Positions 1 through 6,474 of a stretch of 32,446 nt of DNA are shown piece by piece. The translations under genes were made by a program, and so were the position numbers. The DNA is from Clostridia bacterium (GTDB taxonomy: Bacteria > Bacillota > Clostridia > Oscillospirales > CAG-272): positions 1 through 32,446 of the forward strand of contig JAGBIA010000042.1 in NCBI GenBank assembly GCA_017935225.1. Direction: 5' to 3'. The notes beneath the pieces are model-generated. The model had not been told where the DNA came from, made no database searches, and saw only the letters and a list, made by a program, of their open reading frames with translations. How positions within the stretch are numbered: the stretch's first letter is position 1; each line of letters starts with the position of its first letter.

Positions 1-144
1 GTTGAGCATGTCCCCCATGCCACGGCTCCCGCTCACTATTATGTTATCATGATTCAAAAATACGATACCGTTACGGATGTAATATGGATAGATAAATATA
101 CAGGAAAAGCTATCAGTCCATATTATGTGAACGGCAAGGGCTGA
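1..144 (+). CDS. C-terminal end of an unidentified protein (partial)
   Basis: A reading frame is open from the first base to a TGA at 142-144 and gives the last 47 residues of a protein that starts outside the window. It contains HYYVIMIQKYDTVTDVIWID and ends in VNGKG. I do not recognise the family. The stop codon lies inside the 86-bp direct repeat, just as the lipoprotein gene downstream ends inside the second copy. This suggests that the two genes occupy equivalent positions in repeated cassettes. The coding status rests only on the open frame and this matching context. Confidence 0.5.
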   Translation, partial: VEHVPHATAPAHYYVIMIQKYDTVTDVIWIDKYTGKAISPYYVNGKG

Positions 145-221
145 CCTTTCACCGAGGTGACCTTACCATCAGGTTCTAGTGGGGCAACTTCGTGCAGGTT
201 CAAGTCCTGTTACCCGCACCA
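136..221 (+). repeat. Direct repeat copy 1 containing the 3' half of a tRNA-Leu gene
   Basis: This copy matches positions 1047-1132 at about 82 of 86 bases; the core 144-221 differs only at 158 and 162. From about 169 to 221 it reads as the 3' half of a bacterial tRNA-Leu: anticodon loop with CAG, 3' anticodon strand TCTAG, a variable arm, T arm with GGTTCAAGTCC, acceptor strand TACCCGC and an encoded CCA. No 5' partner GCGGGTA occurs upstream, so it cannot fold into a full tRNA. Such 3' tRNA halves are typical of integration (att) sites. An intrinsic terminator follows directly, as it would after a real tRNA gene. Confidence 0.8.
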
Positions 222-224
222 ACA

Positions 225-250
225 AAAAAGAGAGCTCCAGCTCTCTTTTT
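225..250 (+). terminator. Intrinsic terminator after tRNA-Leu fragment copy 1
   Basis: AAAGAGAGCT and AGCTCTCTTT pair as a near-perfect hairpin followed by TTTTTGTTTTAG. It lies a few bases after the CCA of the tRNA fragment. Confidence 0.8.
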
Positions 251-316
251 GTTTTAGTTTTTTTACACCACTTTGACCTCAAAAAGTGCCTTTTTAAAAA
301 ACTTTTCCCCACCGTA

Positions 317-345
317 TTGACAACGTTTTTTTGGTATGATATAGT
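317..345 (+). promoter_or_regulatory. Sigma-A promoter for the lipoprotein at 378
   Basis: TTGACA at 317-322, a 17-base spacer, and TATAGT at 340-345. AGGAG at 366-370 is the ribosome binding site for the ATG at 378. Confidence 0.75.
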
Positions 346-377
346 GGTATCGAAAGATAAAAATCAGGAGACTTTTT

Positions 378-1055
378 ATGAAAAAATATATTGTCTTTTT
401 GCTTTGCTTGATCATGATACTATCGCTAATTTCATGTGACACAACAGACAAAAATAAGGATACAGAAAATGATATCCCCAGCACCGAAAACACACAGATT
501 TCAGAAGCCGAGCGCGCTATGGAAATGTACGAGGCTGTTCTGAAAAACGAGATTAAGGTTTACGAGACCGACATCGAAGAATATAACTATTTAAAGGATT
601 GCAAAACGCCCTATAACAGAATCCCACTTTGTGAGTTGGAAGGTTTGAGATATGCCTATATGGACGTTGACGGTGACTCGATAAACGAGCTTGTCGTTGA
701 TTGCGGAGATACCTTGATTTTGCGTTATTATGAGGGAACGGTTTACGTTTATCCGTTTACATTCAGAAATATGTATCAGTTGAATACGGACGGCTCATAT
801 AATTGGAATCATACTGGGCAGGATTTTGAATACGGAGGAAATCAACTTGTTTTTGACGGTGCAGAATTAAAACCCAAAGAGATTTGGCGTATCGTTAATG
901 ACGGTGAACCCAACGCTGAATATTATATTGGTGATAAACAAGTCACTCAAGAAGAAATCTTGAAATATATCGAAGATAACCCTAAAACAAAGGTGGAATT
1001 TTTGCCACTTGAAGTATCATGGGAAAGTAATGAGTACCCCAACGAAAAAGGCTAA
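378..1055 (+). CDS. Hypothetical lipoprotein carried in a tRNA-half cassette
   Basis: This is a 225-residue exported protein. Residues 1-20 form a signal peptide ending in the lipobox LISC, so Cys20 should be lipidated and the protein anchored outside the membrane. A short charged linker (KNKDTENDIPSTENT) follows. The folded part contains DVDGDSINELVVD, an acidic calcium-loop or FG-GAP-like stretch often seen in clostridial lipoproteins of unknown role. No enzymatic motif is visible. The start is set by AGGAG seven bases upstream and a clear promoter. The gene is more AT-rich than the main operons of the window, and its TAA stop lies inside the second copy of the tRNA-Leu-half repeat. It is therefore the cargo of a 911-bp repeat-bounded unit and was probably acquired by transfer. 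Confidence 0.85.
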   Translation: MKKYIVFLLCLIMILSLISCDTTDKNKDTENDIPSTENTQISEAERAMEMYEAVLKNEIKVYETDIEEYNYLKDCKTPYNRIPLCELEGLRYAYMDVDGDSINELVVDCGDTLILRYYEGTVYVYPFTFRNMYQLNTDGSYNWNHTGQDFEYGGNQLVFDGAELKPKEIWRIVNDGEPNAEYYIGDKQVTQEEILKYIEDNPKTKVEFLPLEVSWESNEYPNEKG

Positions 1056-1132
1056 CCTTTCACCGAGGCGACGTTACCATCAGGTTCTAGTGGGGCAACT
1101 TCGTGCAGGTTCAAGTCCTGTTACCCGCACCA
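1047..1132 (+). repeat. Direct repeat copy 2 containing the 3' half of a tRNA-Leu gene
   Basis: This is the second copy of the repeat at 136-221, exactly 911 bp downstream. It again begins over the stop codon of the preceding gene and ends in an encoded CCA. The tRNA-derived portion (about 1080-1132) is identical to copy 1, while all differences lie in the 5', non-tRNA part. It lacks a 5' tRNA half. The sequence after the CCA differs from that after copy 1, so this copy may be the outer boundary of the array. Confidence 0.8.
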
Positions 1133-1173
1133 GCGGCAAGTTGCCGCCTCCAAGAATCGGGGAGCGACAGCAA

Positions 1174-1212
1174 AAATCCGAACCTTATCACACGACGGTG
1201 GGGTTCGGATTT
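1174..1212 (+). terminator. Intrinsic terminator downstream of the cassette array
   Basis: AAATCCGAACC (1174-1184) and GGTTCGGATTT (1202-1212) form an 11-bp perfect stem followed by GTCTTTATT. A smaller hairpin, GCGGCAA/TTGCCGC at 1133-1147, precedes it. Confidence 0.65.
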
Positions 1213-1239
1213 GTCTTTATTCACTGCACCACTGAAAGT

Positions 1240-1277
1240 AATCCGAGCATTCTCTTACTTAGAGAGTCGTTCGGATT
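1240..1277 (+). terminator. Second terminator-like hairpin with related arms
   Basis: AATCCGA (1240-1246) pairs with TCGGATT (1271-1277), enclosing a second stem TCTCT/AGAGA. ATTTGTTTTATT follows. The outer arms repeat the core of the hairpin at 1174-1212, suggesting a duplicated terminator. Confidence 0.45.
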
Positions 1278-1345
1278 ATTTGTTTTATTGAGCATTTCAA
1301 CGTAGAAGCAAAAATACTGTGTTCAAAAGTTTGACAACAACTTTT

Positions 1346-1936
1346 TTATATCCCGTCCTCTTCGTCAATAAGCCCCATATCAACTTGTTCCTTGAGCATT
1401 GACTTCAGATATTTTATATCTGTATTCTTATATTCCCAAACTTTTTCGCTGCAAACATAATGTTTGTTTGGTTTGTCATCGTCAACGACCTTTCCGTCAA
1501 CAATTCTCACACTATAACCATCAACGAGCACTCCGGGTCTTATGTGCTTTTGCAGCACACACGGGAAGTTATCTTCTATTGAGACGAAATGAACACGCAC
1601 TTCCCACGAGTCCTGCGTTTTATATATACCGCAATCCTTTGCGGTTCCGTGATCTAAAATTCCTTTATCCACATCGTCAAGCGACAATCCGAAATGGTAT
1701 TCATTCACAACAGCCAAAGGCTTATGCTCAGGAGTATAACCAAAAAGCTCGTCCATAGTCATATGAAACAACTGCGCTATCAGTGGGAGCGTAGTTATAT
1801 CGGGATAGCTCTCTTCATTTTCCCACTTGCTGACGGCGGCTTTAGTGACGCCGAGTATATTGGCAAGCTCCTCTTGTGTCAGTTCACGCTCCCTTCTCTT
1901 CGATCTGATCCTCTCACCTATCTTTAAATTTGACAT
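1346..1936 (-). CDS. XRE-family transcriptional regulator
   Basis: The protein has 196 residues. Residues 5-60 form an HTH_3/XRE DNA-binding domain with the typical sequence LTQEELANILGVTKAAVSKW followed by PDITTLPLIAQLF. The remaining 130 residues are an uncharacterised, probably ligand- or partner-binding region with no membrane segment. The start is supported by GGAGGG upstream of the ATG and a good promoter at 1981-2009. The intergenic DNA between this gene and the divergent lipoprotein at 2189 contains AACTGATAGTT and related GATAGTT repeats around 2011-2041, a plausible operator, so the regulator may control itself and perhaps its neighbour. That target is inference. What signal it senses cannot be read from the sequence. 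Confidence 0.85.
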   Translation of the reverse strand: MSNLKIGERIRSKRRERELTQEELANILGVTKAAVSKWENEESYPDITTLPLIAQLFHMTMDELFGYTPEHKPLAVVNEYHFGLSLDDVDKGILDHGTAKDCGIYKTQDSWEVRVHFVSIEDNFPCVLQKHIRPGVLVDGYSVRIVDGKVVDDDKPNKHYVCSEKVWEYKNTDIKYLKSMLKEQVDMGLIDEEDGI

Positions 1937-1980
1937 ATCAACGATCCCTCCAAAATAATATTTGCTCCTGAACTGATTAT

Positions 1981-2009
1981 ATTATACCACAAGTCAGCCG
2001 AAATGTAAA
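1981..2009 (-). promoter_or_regulatory. Promoter of the XRE regulator gene
   Basis: On the minus strand TTTACA (2009-2004), a 17-base spacer and TATAAT (1986-1981). Possible operator repeats lie just upstream at 2011-2041. Confidence 0.7.
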
Positions 2010-2105
2010 GAGATAGTTGATATACTTTGTAAACTGATAGTTATCTGCATTTTCATCGACTCGCCCTCTACTGTTTGGATATCCTCCCCGCTTCGTTGAA
2101 TTTGC

Positions 2106-2134
2106 TTGACATTTATTCTGTTTTATGATATAAT
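2106..2134 (+). promoter_or_regulatory. Consensus sigma-A promoter for the lipoprotein at 2189
   Basis: Exact TTGACA at 2106-2111, 17-base spacer, exact TATAAT at 2129-2134. GGGAGGAA follows as ribosome binding site before the ATG at 2189. Confidence 0.85.
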
Positions 2135-2188
2135 GCTCTTACAGTATACTTTACCTGTAACAAACTTCACACCACGGGAGGAATATTT

Positions 2189-3478
2189 ATGAAGAAATTT
2201 GCATGCGGACTTATCTGTCTGCTACTCACTTTTGCGCTCACCTCTTGCGATCTTGAAGCATTTGACGATATAATGAACGGAGTTATCGCGGACGAGGTAA
2301 TTGACCTTGGCGGCTCGATACAGCAGAGCGATGCCGAGCTTGACGGTGACGACACGACGGATAACGGTATCGGTGAGGAGAAGCCGAACACGGACGAGAA
2401 CAAAAAGCCCAATACAAACGGCGATAACGATGAAGACGAAAACAAGAATGATAAGCCCGAGCCGAAGCCCGAAGAGCCCAAACCCGAGGGTGACTACTCC
2501 GAGATACTCGAGAGCGTAAACAACGGCGTGCTCAAGGATTCTGTATGCGACTCGATGAAGCTTCCCGAGAATATGCAGCTTCTGCAGTCGGACGAGGCTA
2601 CCGACGACAACAAATCGGTTGAAATATGGGCGACCGCAGTTCTCTACTATCTCGACGGCAACGTTGTCAACTGGGTAAGTGAGGGCGATCTTCTCTACGT
2701 TATAACCTCGGGCAACAACCGACTCGTTATGATCGATACGGCGACGATGGTCCCCGTCTACAACACCTCTCTTGCGGCAGTTCCCGCAGAGCTCAACATA
2801 ATCGGCGACGAGGTCTATATATCTCTGCCCGATCTGTGCAAAATAGAAATTTTCTCTAAGGCAGACGGCACAAAGAAGTCCTCTCTCAGCTTTGAGCACG
2901 AAGTATCATCCTTCTGCCTTGACGGAGATACTATTTACTACACCGAGCACGATCAGCACTGCGAGGTATTCAAAAAGAACCTTGTCACCGGCAATACCGA
3001 GAGGATCGGCAGTACCTTTTACTTTCCCAAGATCCTTTTGAACAAGGAGGACAATATTCTGTACATCGGCGAGTCGAGGTCGACCGGAAGCGCGATCTAC
3101 TATTACGACCCCGATACACTCGAGCGCAAGAGCAAGTTTGAGAAAGACAACTACGGTATTACTAACCACACCAGAGAGATCTTCCACGTTGGAGATATGA
3201 TCTTCTGGGGCAACTACTGTCTGTCCGACACGAACGCCGCCGAGCTTCTTGCGAGATACGGAACGGCGACTTACGGCAGTGTAAATTTCGCATCCGAGGA
3301 GATAGTTTCGACCTATGAGGGACTCTTCCTCACCGACACCTACGAGTGCATCGTTGATTACGATGACGTCCAGACCGAATTTCAGTACGTCCTCGTCACC
3401 GAGTCGGAGAACATCTTCTTCAGAACGAGAAGCTTCGATAAGAATATCATCGTCGGTGTGAATTTCAGTATTCAATAA
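2189..3478 (+). CDS. Large hypothetical lipoprotein with acidic linker and propeller-like domain
   Basis: This is a 429-residue surface lipoprotein. The signal peptide ends in LTSC at about residue 20. Residues 55-105 are a low-complexity spacer of Asp, Glu, Lys, Asn and Pro, probably a flexible stalk that lifts the domain through the cell wall. The rest (about 110-429) has repeated short beta-rich motifs such as GDLLYVITSGNNRLVMID, GDEVYISLPDLCKIEIF and GDTIYYTEHDQ. These resemble blades of a YVTN/PQQ-like beta-propeller, so binding rather than catalysis is likely. No catalytic motif was found. The gene is a single unit with a consensus promoter and a strong terminator at 3489. Its partner or ligand is unknown. 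Confidence 0.85.
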   Translation: MKKFACGLICLLLTFALTSCDLEAFDDIMNGVIADEVIDLGGSIQQSDAELDGDDTTDNGIGEEKPNTDENKKPNTNGDNDEDENKNDKPEPKPEEPKPEGDYSEILESVNNGVLKDSVCDSMKLPENMQLLQSDEATDDNKSVEIWATAVLYYLDGNVVNWVSEGDLLYVITSGNNRLVMIDTATMVPVYNTSLAAVPAELNIIGDEVYISLPDLCKIEIFSKADGTKKSSLSFEHEVSSFCLDGDTIYYTEHDQHCEVFKKNLVTGNTERIGSTFYFPKILLNKEDNILYIGESRSTGSAIYYYDPDTLERKSKFEKDNYGITNHTREIFHVGDMIFWGNYCLSDTNAAELLARYGTATYGSVNFASEEIVSTYEGLFLTDTYECIVDYDDVQTEFQYVLVTESENIFFRTRSFDKNIIVGVNFSIQ

Positions 3479-3488
3479 TTAAAAAGCT

Positions 3489-3513
3489 AAGGGCGACCGA
3501 GTCGGTCGCCCTT
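3489..3513 (+). terminator. Intrinsic terminator of the 2189 lipoprotein gene
   Basis: AAGGGCGACCGA and TCGGTCGCCCTT form a long GC-rich hairpin eleven bases after the stop, followed by CTGTTTTTATTT. Confidence 0.9.
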
Positions 3514-3611
3514 CTGTTTTTATTTAACAATATCCTTAAAAAGTCTGATATACGTGTGCCGCTCTCTGTATGAAGCTCGGTCGGATATCTTATCCTTGCA
3601 GTAAATAAATC

Positions 3612-4994
3612 TTACTTCAGGAAAAAATGCAAAAGTTTCTCTCCGAGCTTTTTGCTATACGGCTGGTAGCGCATCGGCAGGTCGATCCAGGTCTTTTTGT
3701 CCACGACCGACTTATAGTGCGAAAATGCGTCAAAGCCGTCCTTGCCGTGATACGAGCCCATTCCGCTCTCGCCCATACCGCCAAATCCCATCTCGCTCGT
3801 CGCGAGGTGAATGATAACGTCGTTGATGCATCCGCCGCCGTAGGAAAGCTCCTCGGTCACGCGGCGCGCGTGCTTTTTGTTGCTCGTGAAGATATAGAGC
3901 GCGAGTGGCTTATCCTTGTCCTTGAGGTCGTCAACTATTTTATCGAAATCGTCAACCGCGATTATCGGCATAATAGGTCCGAAGATCTCCTCGCCCATGA
4001 CCGCGTCGCTCTCGGTCACGTTATCCATCACCGTAGGTGCTATGCGGCAGGTCTCGGCATTACGCTCTCCGCCGTGCACGACCTTTTCTCCGTCGATAAG
4101 TCCGCAGAGGCGATCAAAATGCTTGCGATTTATGATCTTTCCGTAATTTTCGTTCTCAAGCGGTCTCGCACCGAATTGGCGCACTATCTCAGCCTTCACC
4201 GCCGCTACAAATCTATCCTTGACCGATCTCTCGCAGAGGATATAGTCGGGTGCTACGCAGGTCTGACCGCAGTTGAGGTATTTACCGAACACGATGCGCC
4301 TTGCGGCGAGCTTGATATTGGCACTCGCGTCAACGATACAAGGGCTCTTTCCGCCAAGCTCGAGCACTGTGGGTGTCAGATGCTCTGCCGCGCGGCGAAG
4401 CACCTCCTTGCCGACAGCCTGACTTCCCGTGAAGAATATAAAGTCGAACTTCTGACAAAGAAGCGCGCTGTTCTCTTCTCTTCCGCCCGTGACTACGGCA
4501 ACGTACTCGGGAGAGAAGCATTCCCCGACGATCTTCTCAACGATCGCGCTCGTTGCGGGCGAGTACGCGCTCGGCTTGACTATCGCCGTGTTTCCCGCTG
4601 ATATAGCATCCGCCAAGGGCTCTATAGTCAGAAGAAACGGATAGTTCCACGGGCTCATAATAAGCGTATTTCCGTACGGGATCGGCTGCTTGAAGCTATG
4701 CGAGCAGAACTGTGCGAGCGGTGTGCGGACCGTCCTTCTTTTTGCGAGCTCGCGCGTGTGCCTTATCAGATAAGAGATCTCAGTCAGCACAAATCCGCTC
4801 TCGCACATAAAGCTCTCGTACGCGCTCTTGCCGAGGTCGGTCTTGAGCGCATAGTTTATCTCTTTTTCATATTTTCTTACTGCCGCGTAGAGCTTTTTTA
4901 GCTGTTGAATGCGAAAGTCCACGGGCAAGGTCGCGCCGCTTTTGTAATAGGCACGTTGGGAGTCGAGCAGACTCTTTATCTCTTTCTCTGTCAT
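3612..4994 (-). CDS. Class-3 aldehyde dehydrogenase
   Basis: This is a 460-residue NAD(P)-dependent aldehyde dehydrogenase that oxidises an aldehyde to its acid in the cytoplasm. Visible motifs are PWNYP with the oxyanion Asn117, the nucleotide-site FTGSQAVGK (188-196), general base Glu212 in LELGGKSP, and the catalytic Cys246 in NCGQTCVAPDY. Length and the short N terminus fit the ALDH3 class. A start further upstream is possible, but the ATG at 4994 has AGGGGG seven bases before it and lies downstream of a consensus promoter at 5047-5075 that would be inside a longer gene, so 4994 is chosen. It is divergent from the methyltransferase operon, back to back across about 330 bp. A role in handling aldehydes from methoxylated compounds is possible but unproven, and the substrate is unknown. 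Confidence 0.92.
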   Translation of the reverse strand: MTEKEIKSLLDSQRAYYKSGATLPVDFRIQQLKKLYAAVRKYEKEINYALKTDLGKSAYESFMCESGFVLTEISYLIRHTRELAKRRTVRTPLAQFCSHSFKQPIPYGNTLIMSPWNYPFLLTIEPLADAISAGNTAIVKPSAYSPATSAIVEKIVGECFSPEYVAVVTGGREENSALLCQKFDFIFFTGSQAVGKEVLRRAAEHLTPTVLELGGKSPCIVDASANIKLAARRIVFGKYLNCGQTCVAPDYILCERSVKDRFVAAVKAEIVRQFGARPLENENYGKIINRKHFDRLCGLIDGEKVVHGGERNAETCRIAPTVMDNVTESDAVMGEEIFGPIMPIIAVDDFDKIVDDLKDKDKPLALYIFTSNKKHARRVTEELSYGGGCINDVIIHLATSEMGFGGMGESGMGSYHGKDGFDAFSHYKSVVDKKTWIDLPMRYQPYSKKLGEKLLHFFLK

Positions 4995-5046
4995 ATGATC
5001 CCCCTGATCTGAGTTATTTACGATCTTATCTATTCTGTCAAGAAAA

Positions 5047-5075
5047 AGTATATCACAAAATTGTTGAGATGTCAA
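5047..5075 (-). promoter_or_regulatory. Sigma-A promoter of the aldehyde dehydrogenase gene
   Basis: On the minus strand TTGACA (5075-5070), 17-base spacer, TATACT (5052-5047). It decides the start of the gene at 4994. Confidence 0.85.
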
Positions 5076-5154
5076 CGCGGTATCAAGAATAACGCCTTAC
5101 AATTTGTAAATTTTCTGCACAGTGCTCTTAATATAAAGCTACGGTAGTTAACGC

Positions 5155-5183
5155 TTGACAAGTATATTTTCAGATGGTATACT
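5155..5183 (+). promoter_or_regulatory. Upstream promoter of the methyltransferase operon
   Basis: TTGACA (5155-5160), 17-base spacer, TATACT (5178-5183). It would give a leader of about 135 bases before the ATG at 5324. The leader contains a possible TGGTC/GACCA inverted pair but no riboswitch that I recognise. Confidence 0.7.
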
Positions 5184-5258
5184 ATATGTACATATAAATA
5201 TATAATCGGTGTGTGGTCGTCTTGTCAAGGACGCGGTGCAATAATCACGCTGACCATA

Positions 5259-5287
5259 TTTACTTATATTTTCCGTTTTGATATAAT
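5259..5287 (+). promoter_or_regulatory. Proximal promoter of the methyltransferase operon
   Basis: A weak -35 TTTACT (5259-5264), 17-base spacer, and exact TATAAT (5282-5287). A good -10 with a poor -35 is typical of promoters that need an activator, and the operon encodes an AraC-type regulator. Confidence 0.55.
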
Positions 5288-5323
5288 GTATACGTAATAC
5301 TTTACACAGAAAGGAAGCACGTT

Positions 5324-6442
5324 ATGACAAACAGAGAACGCGCTATGAATATACTGCACTTTCGCGATGCGGACAGACTCCCCGCTGTACATTTCGGATA
5401 TTGGAGAGATCTACTGCACGAATGGGCTGACCAGGGTAAGATCTCACGTGAGATCGCACTCGACTGGCGAGATGCAAACGAATGCGACAGAGAGCTTGAC
5501 CGCCTTATCGGCTGGGATTTCAACTGGTCAACCAACAGAAGCTGTTCAATGGGGCTTTTTCCCGCGTTTGAGCACAAGGTACTCGAAACTCTCCCCGACG
5601 GCTCGCAGAGAGTACAGACGGGTATGGGGGTTATCGAGAGAGTCAAACCCGGTATCGTCTCTATTCCTTCAGAGGACGATTACACGCTCAAGGACAGACG
5701 CGCCTTCGAGGAGCTCTATCTGCCGAAGATGCAGTTTTCTCCCGACAGAGTTGACACCGAGTATTTCAAGCATTTCAACGAAACGAGACCTACCGACGTG
5801 CCCGTGGGACTGCAGGTAGGAAGCGTACTCGGAAACATACGCGATATGACCACGGTTATGGGAATGAGCTATCTTATCTACGACGAGGATGAGGAGCTTT
5901 TCGCGGACATCGTCGATACGTATGCGGAGCTTCAGTACAAGTGCATTGAGGCGGTGCTCGAGACGGGCGCGAGGTTTGATTACGCACACTTCTGGGAGGA
6001 CGTATGCTTCAAGAGCGGTCCGCTGATCTCTCCCGAGCTTTTCGACGAGCTTTGCGCAAAGCACTACAAGAAGAGATGCGACCTGCTTCACAGCTACGGA
6101 ATAGATATAATCTCGCTCGACTGCGACGGCGTGGTCGAGAAGCTGCTTCCCACTTGGGTAAACAACGGTGTCAACACGATGTTCCCGATAGAGATAGGTG
6201 TGTGGGGCGACCAATTTGAGCCCGCAAGAAAGAAATTCGGCAAGGAAGTCCTTGGCGTCGGCGGTATGGACAAGACCGCGTTCAGACGCGACAAGGCGGC
6301 AGTCGACGCAGAGATCGAGAGAGTAAAGCGACTCGCTTCTCTCGGCGGATTTATCCCCTGCCCCGACCACAGAATAATGCCCGGCTCGAAGTTTGAGCTG
6401 GTACAGTATTACGCAGAGGAGATCAAAAAGATCACACTCTGA
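5324..6442 (+). CDS. UroD/MtaA-family protein, probable corrinoid methyltransferase (paralogue 1)
   Basis: The protein has 372 residues and is the first gene of the operon. It has the TIM-barrel sequence pattern of the uroporphyrinogen decarboxylase superfamily, which also includes the methyltransferases MtaA, MtbA, CmuA and the O-demethylases of acetogens. Useful landmarks are FWEDVCFKSGPLISPELF (223-240), SLDCDG (264-269) and PCPDHRIMPG (345-354). The WED...GPLISP block resembles UroD-like O-demethylases. It lacks the HxC zinc motif of MtaA/MtbA, so it is more likely a substrate-specific methyltransferase (MT1 type) than the transfer step to the final acceptor. AAAGGAAG precedes the ATG. 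True haem biosynthesis (HemE) is unlikely because four more paralogues, a corrinoid protein and a corrinoid activator share the operon. The substrate is unknown. Confidence 0.82.
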   Translation: MTNRERAMNILHFRDADRLPAVHFGYWRDLLHEWADQGKISREIALDWRDANECDRELDRLIGWDFNWSTNRSCSMGLFPAFEHKVLETLPDGSQRVQTGMGVIERVKPGIVSIPSEDDYTLKDRRAFEELYLPKMQFSPDRVDTEYFKHFNETRPTDVPVGLQVGSVLGNIRDMTTVMGMSYLIYDEDEELFADIVDTYAELQYKCIEAVLETGARFDYAHFWEDVCFKSGPLISPELFDELCAKHYKKRCDLLHSYGIDIISLDCDGVVEKLLPTWVNNGVNTMFPIEIGVWGDQFEPARKKFGKEVLGVGGMDKTAFRRDKAAVDAEIERVKRLASLGGFIPCPDHRIMPGSKFELVQYYAEEIKKITL

Positions 6443-6474
6443 TATCTACACAGATACAGAAAGAGAGAGCGGAT

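Noticed and set aside
144..221. A complete tRNA-Leu gene
   Set aside because: The 3' half with CCA is clear, but the 5' acceptor strand GCGGGTA and D arm are absent upstream in both copies.
2222..2899. A long open frame opposite the lipoprotein at 2189
   Set aside because: It has no ribosome site or promoter, and the other strand has a signal peptide, lipobox, promoter and terminator. Similar antisense frames in the GC-richer operons were rejected for the same reasons.
5184..5323. A riboswitch upstream of the methyltransferase operon
   Set aside because: I find no B12 box or other known aptamer core in the leader; only a weak TGGTC/GACCA pair.
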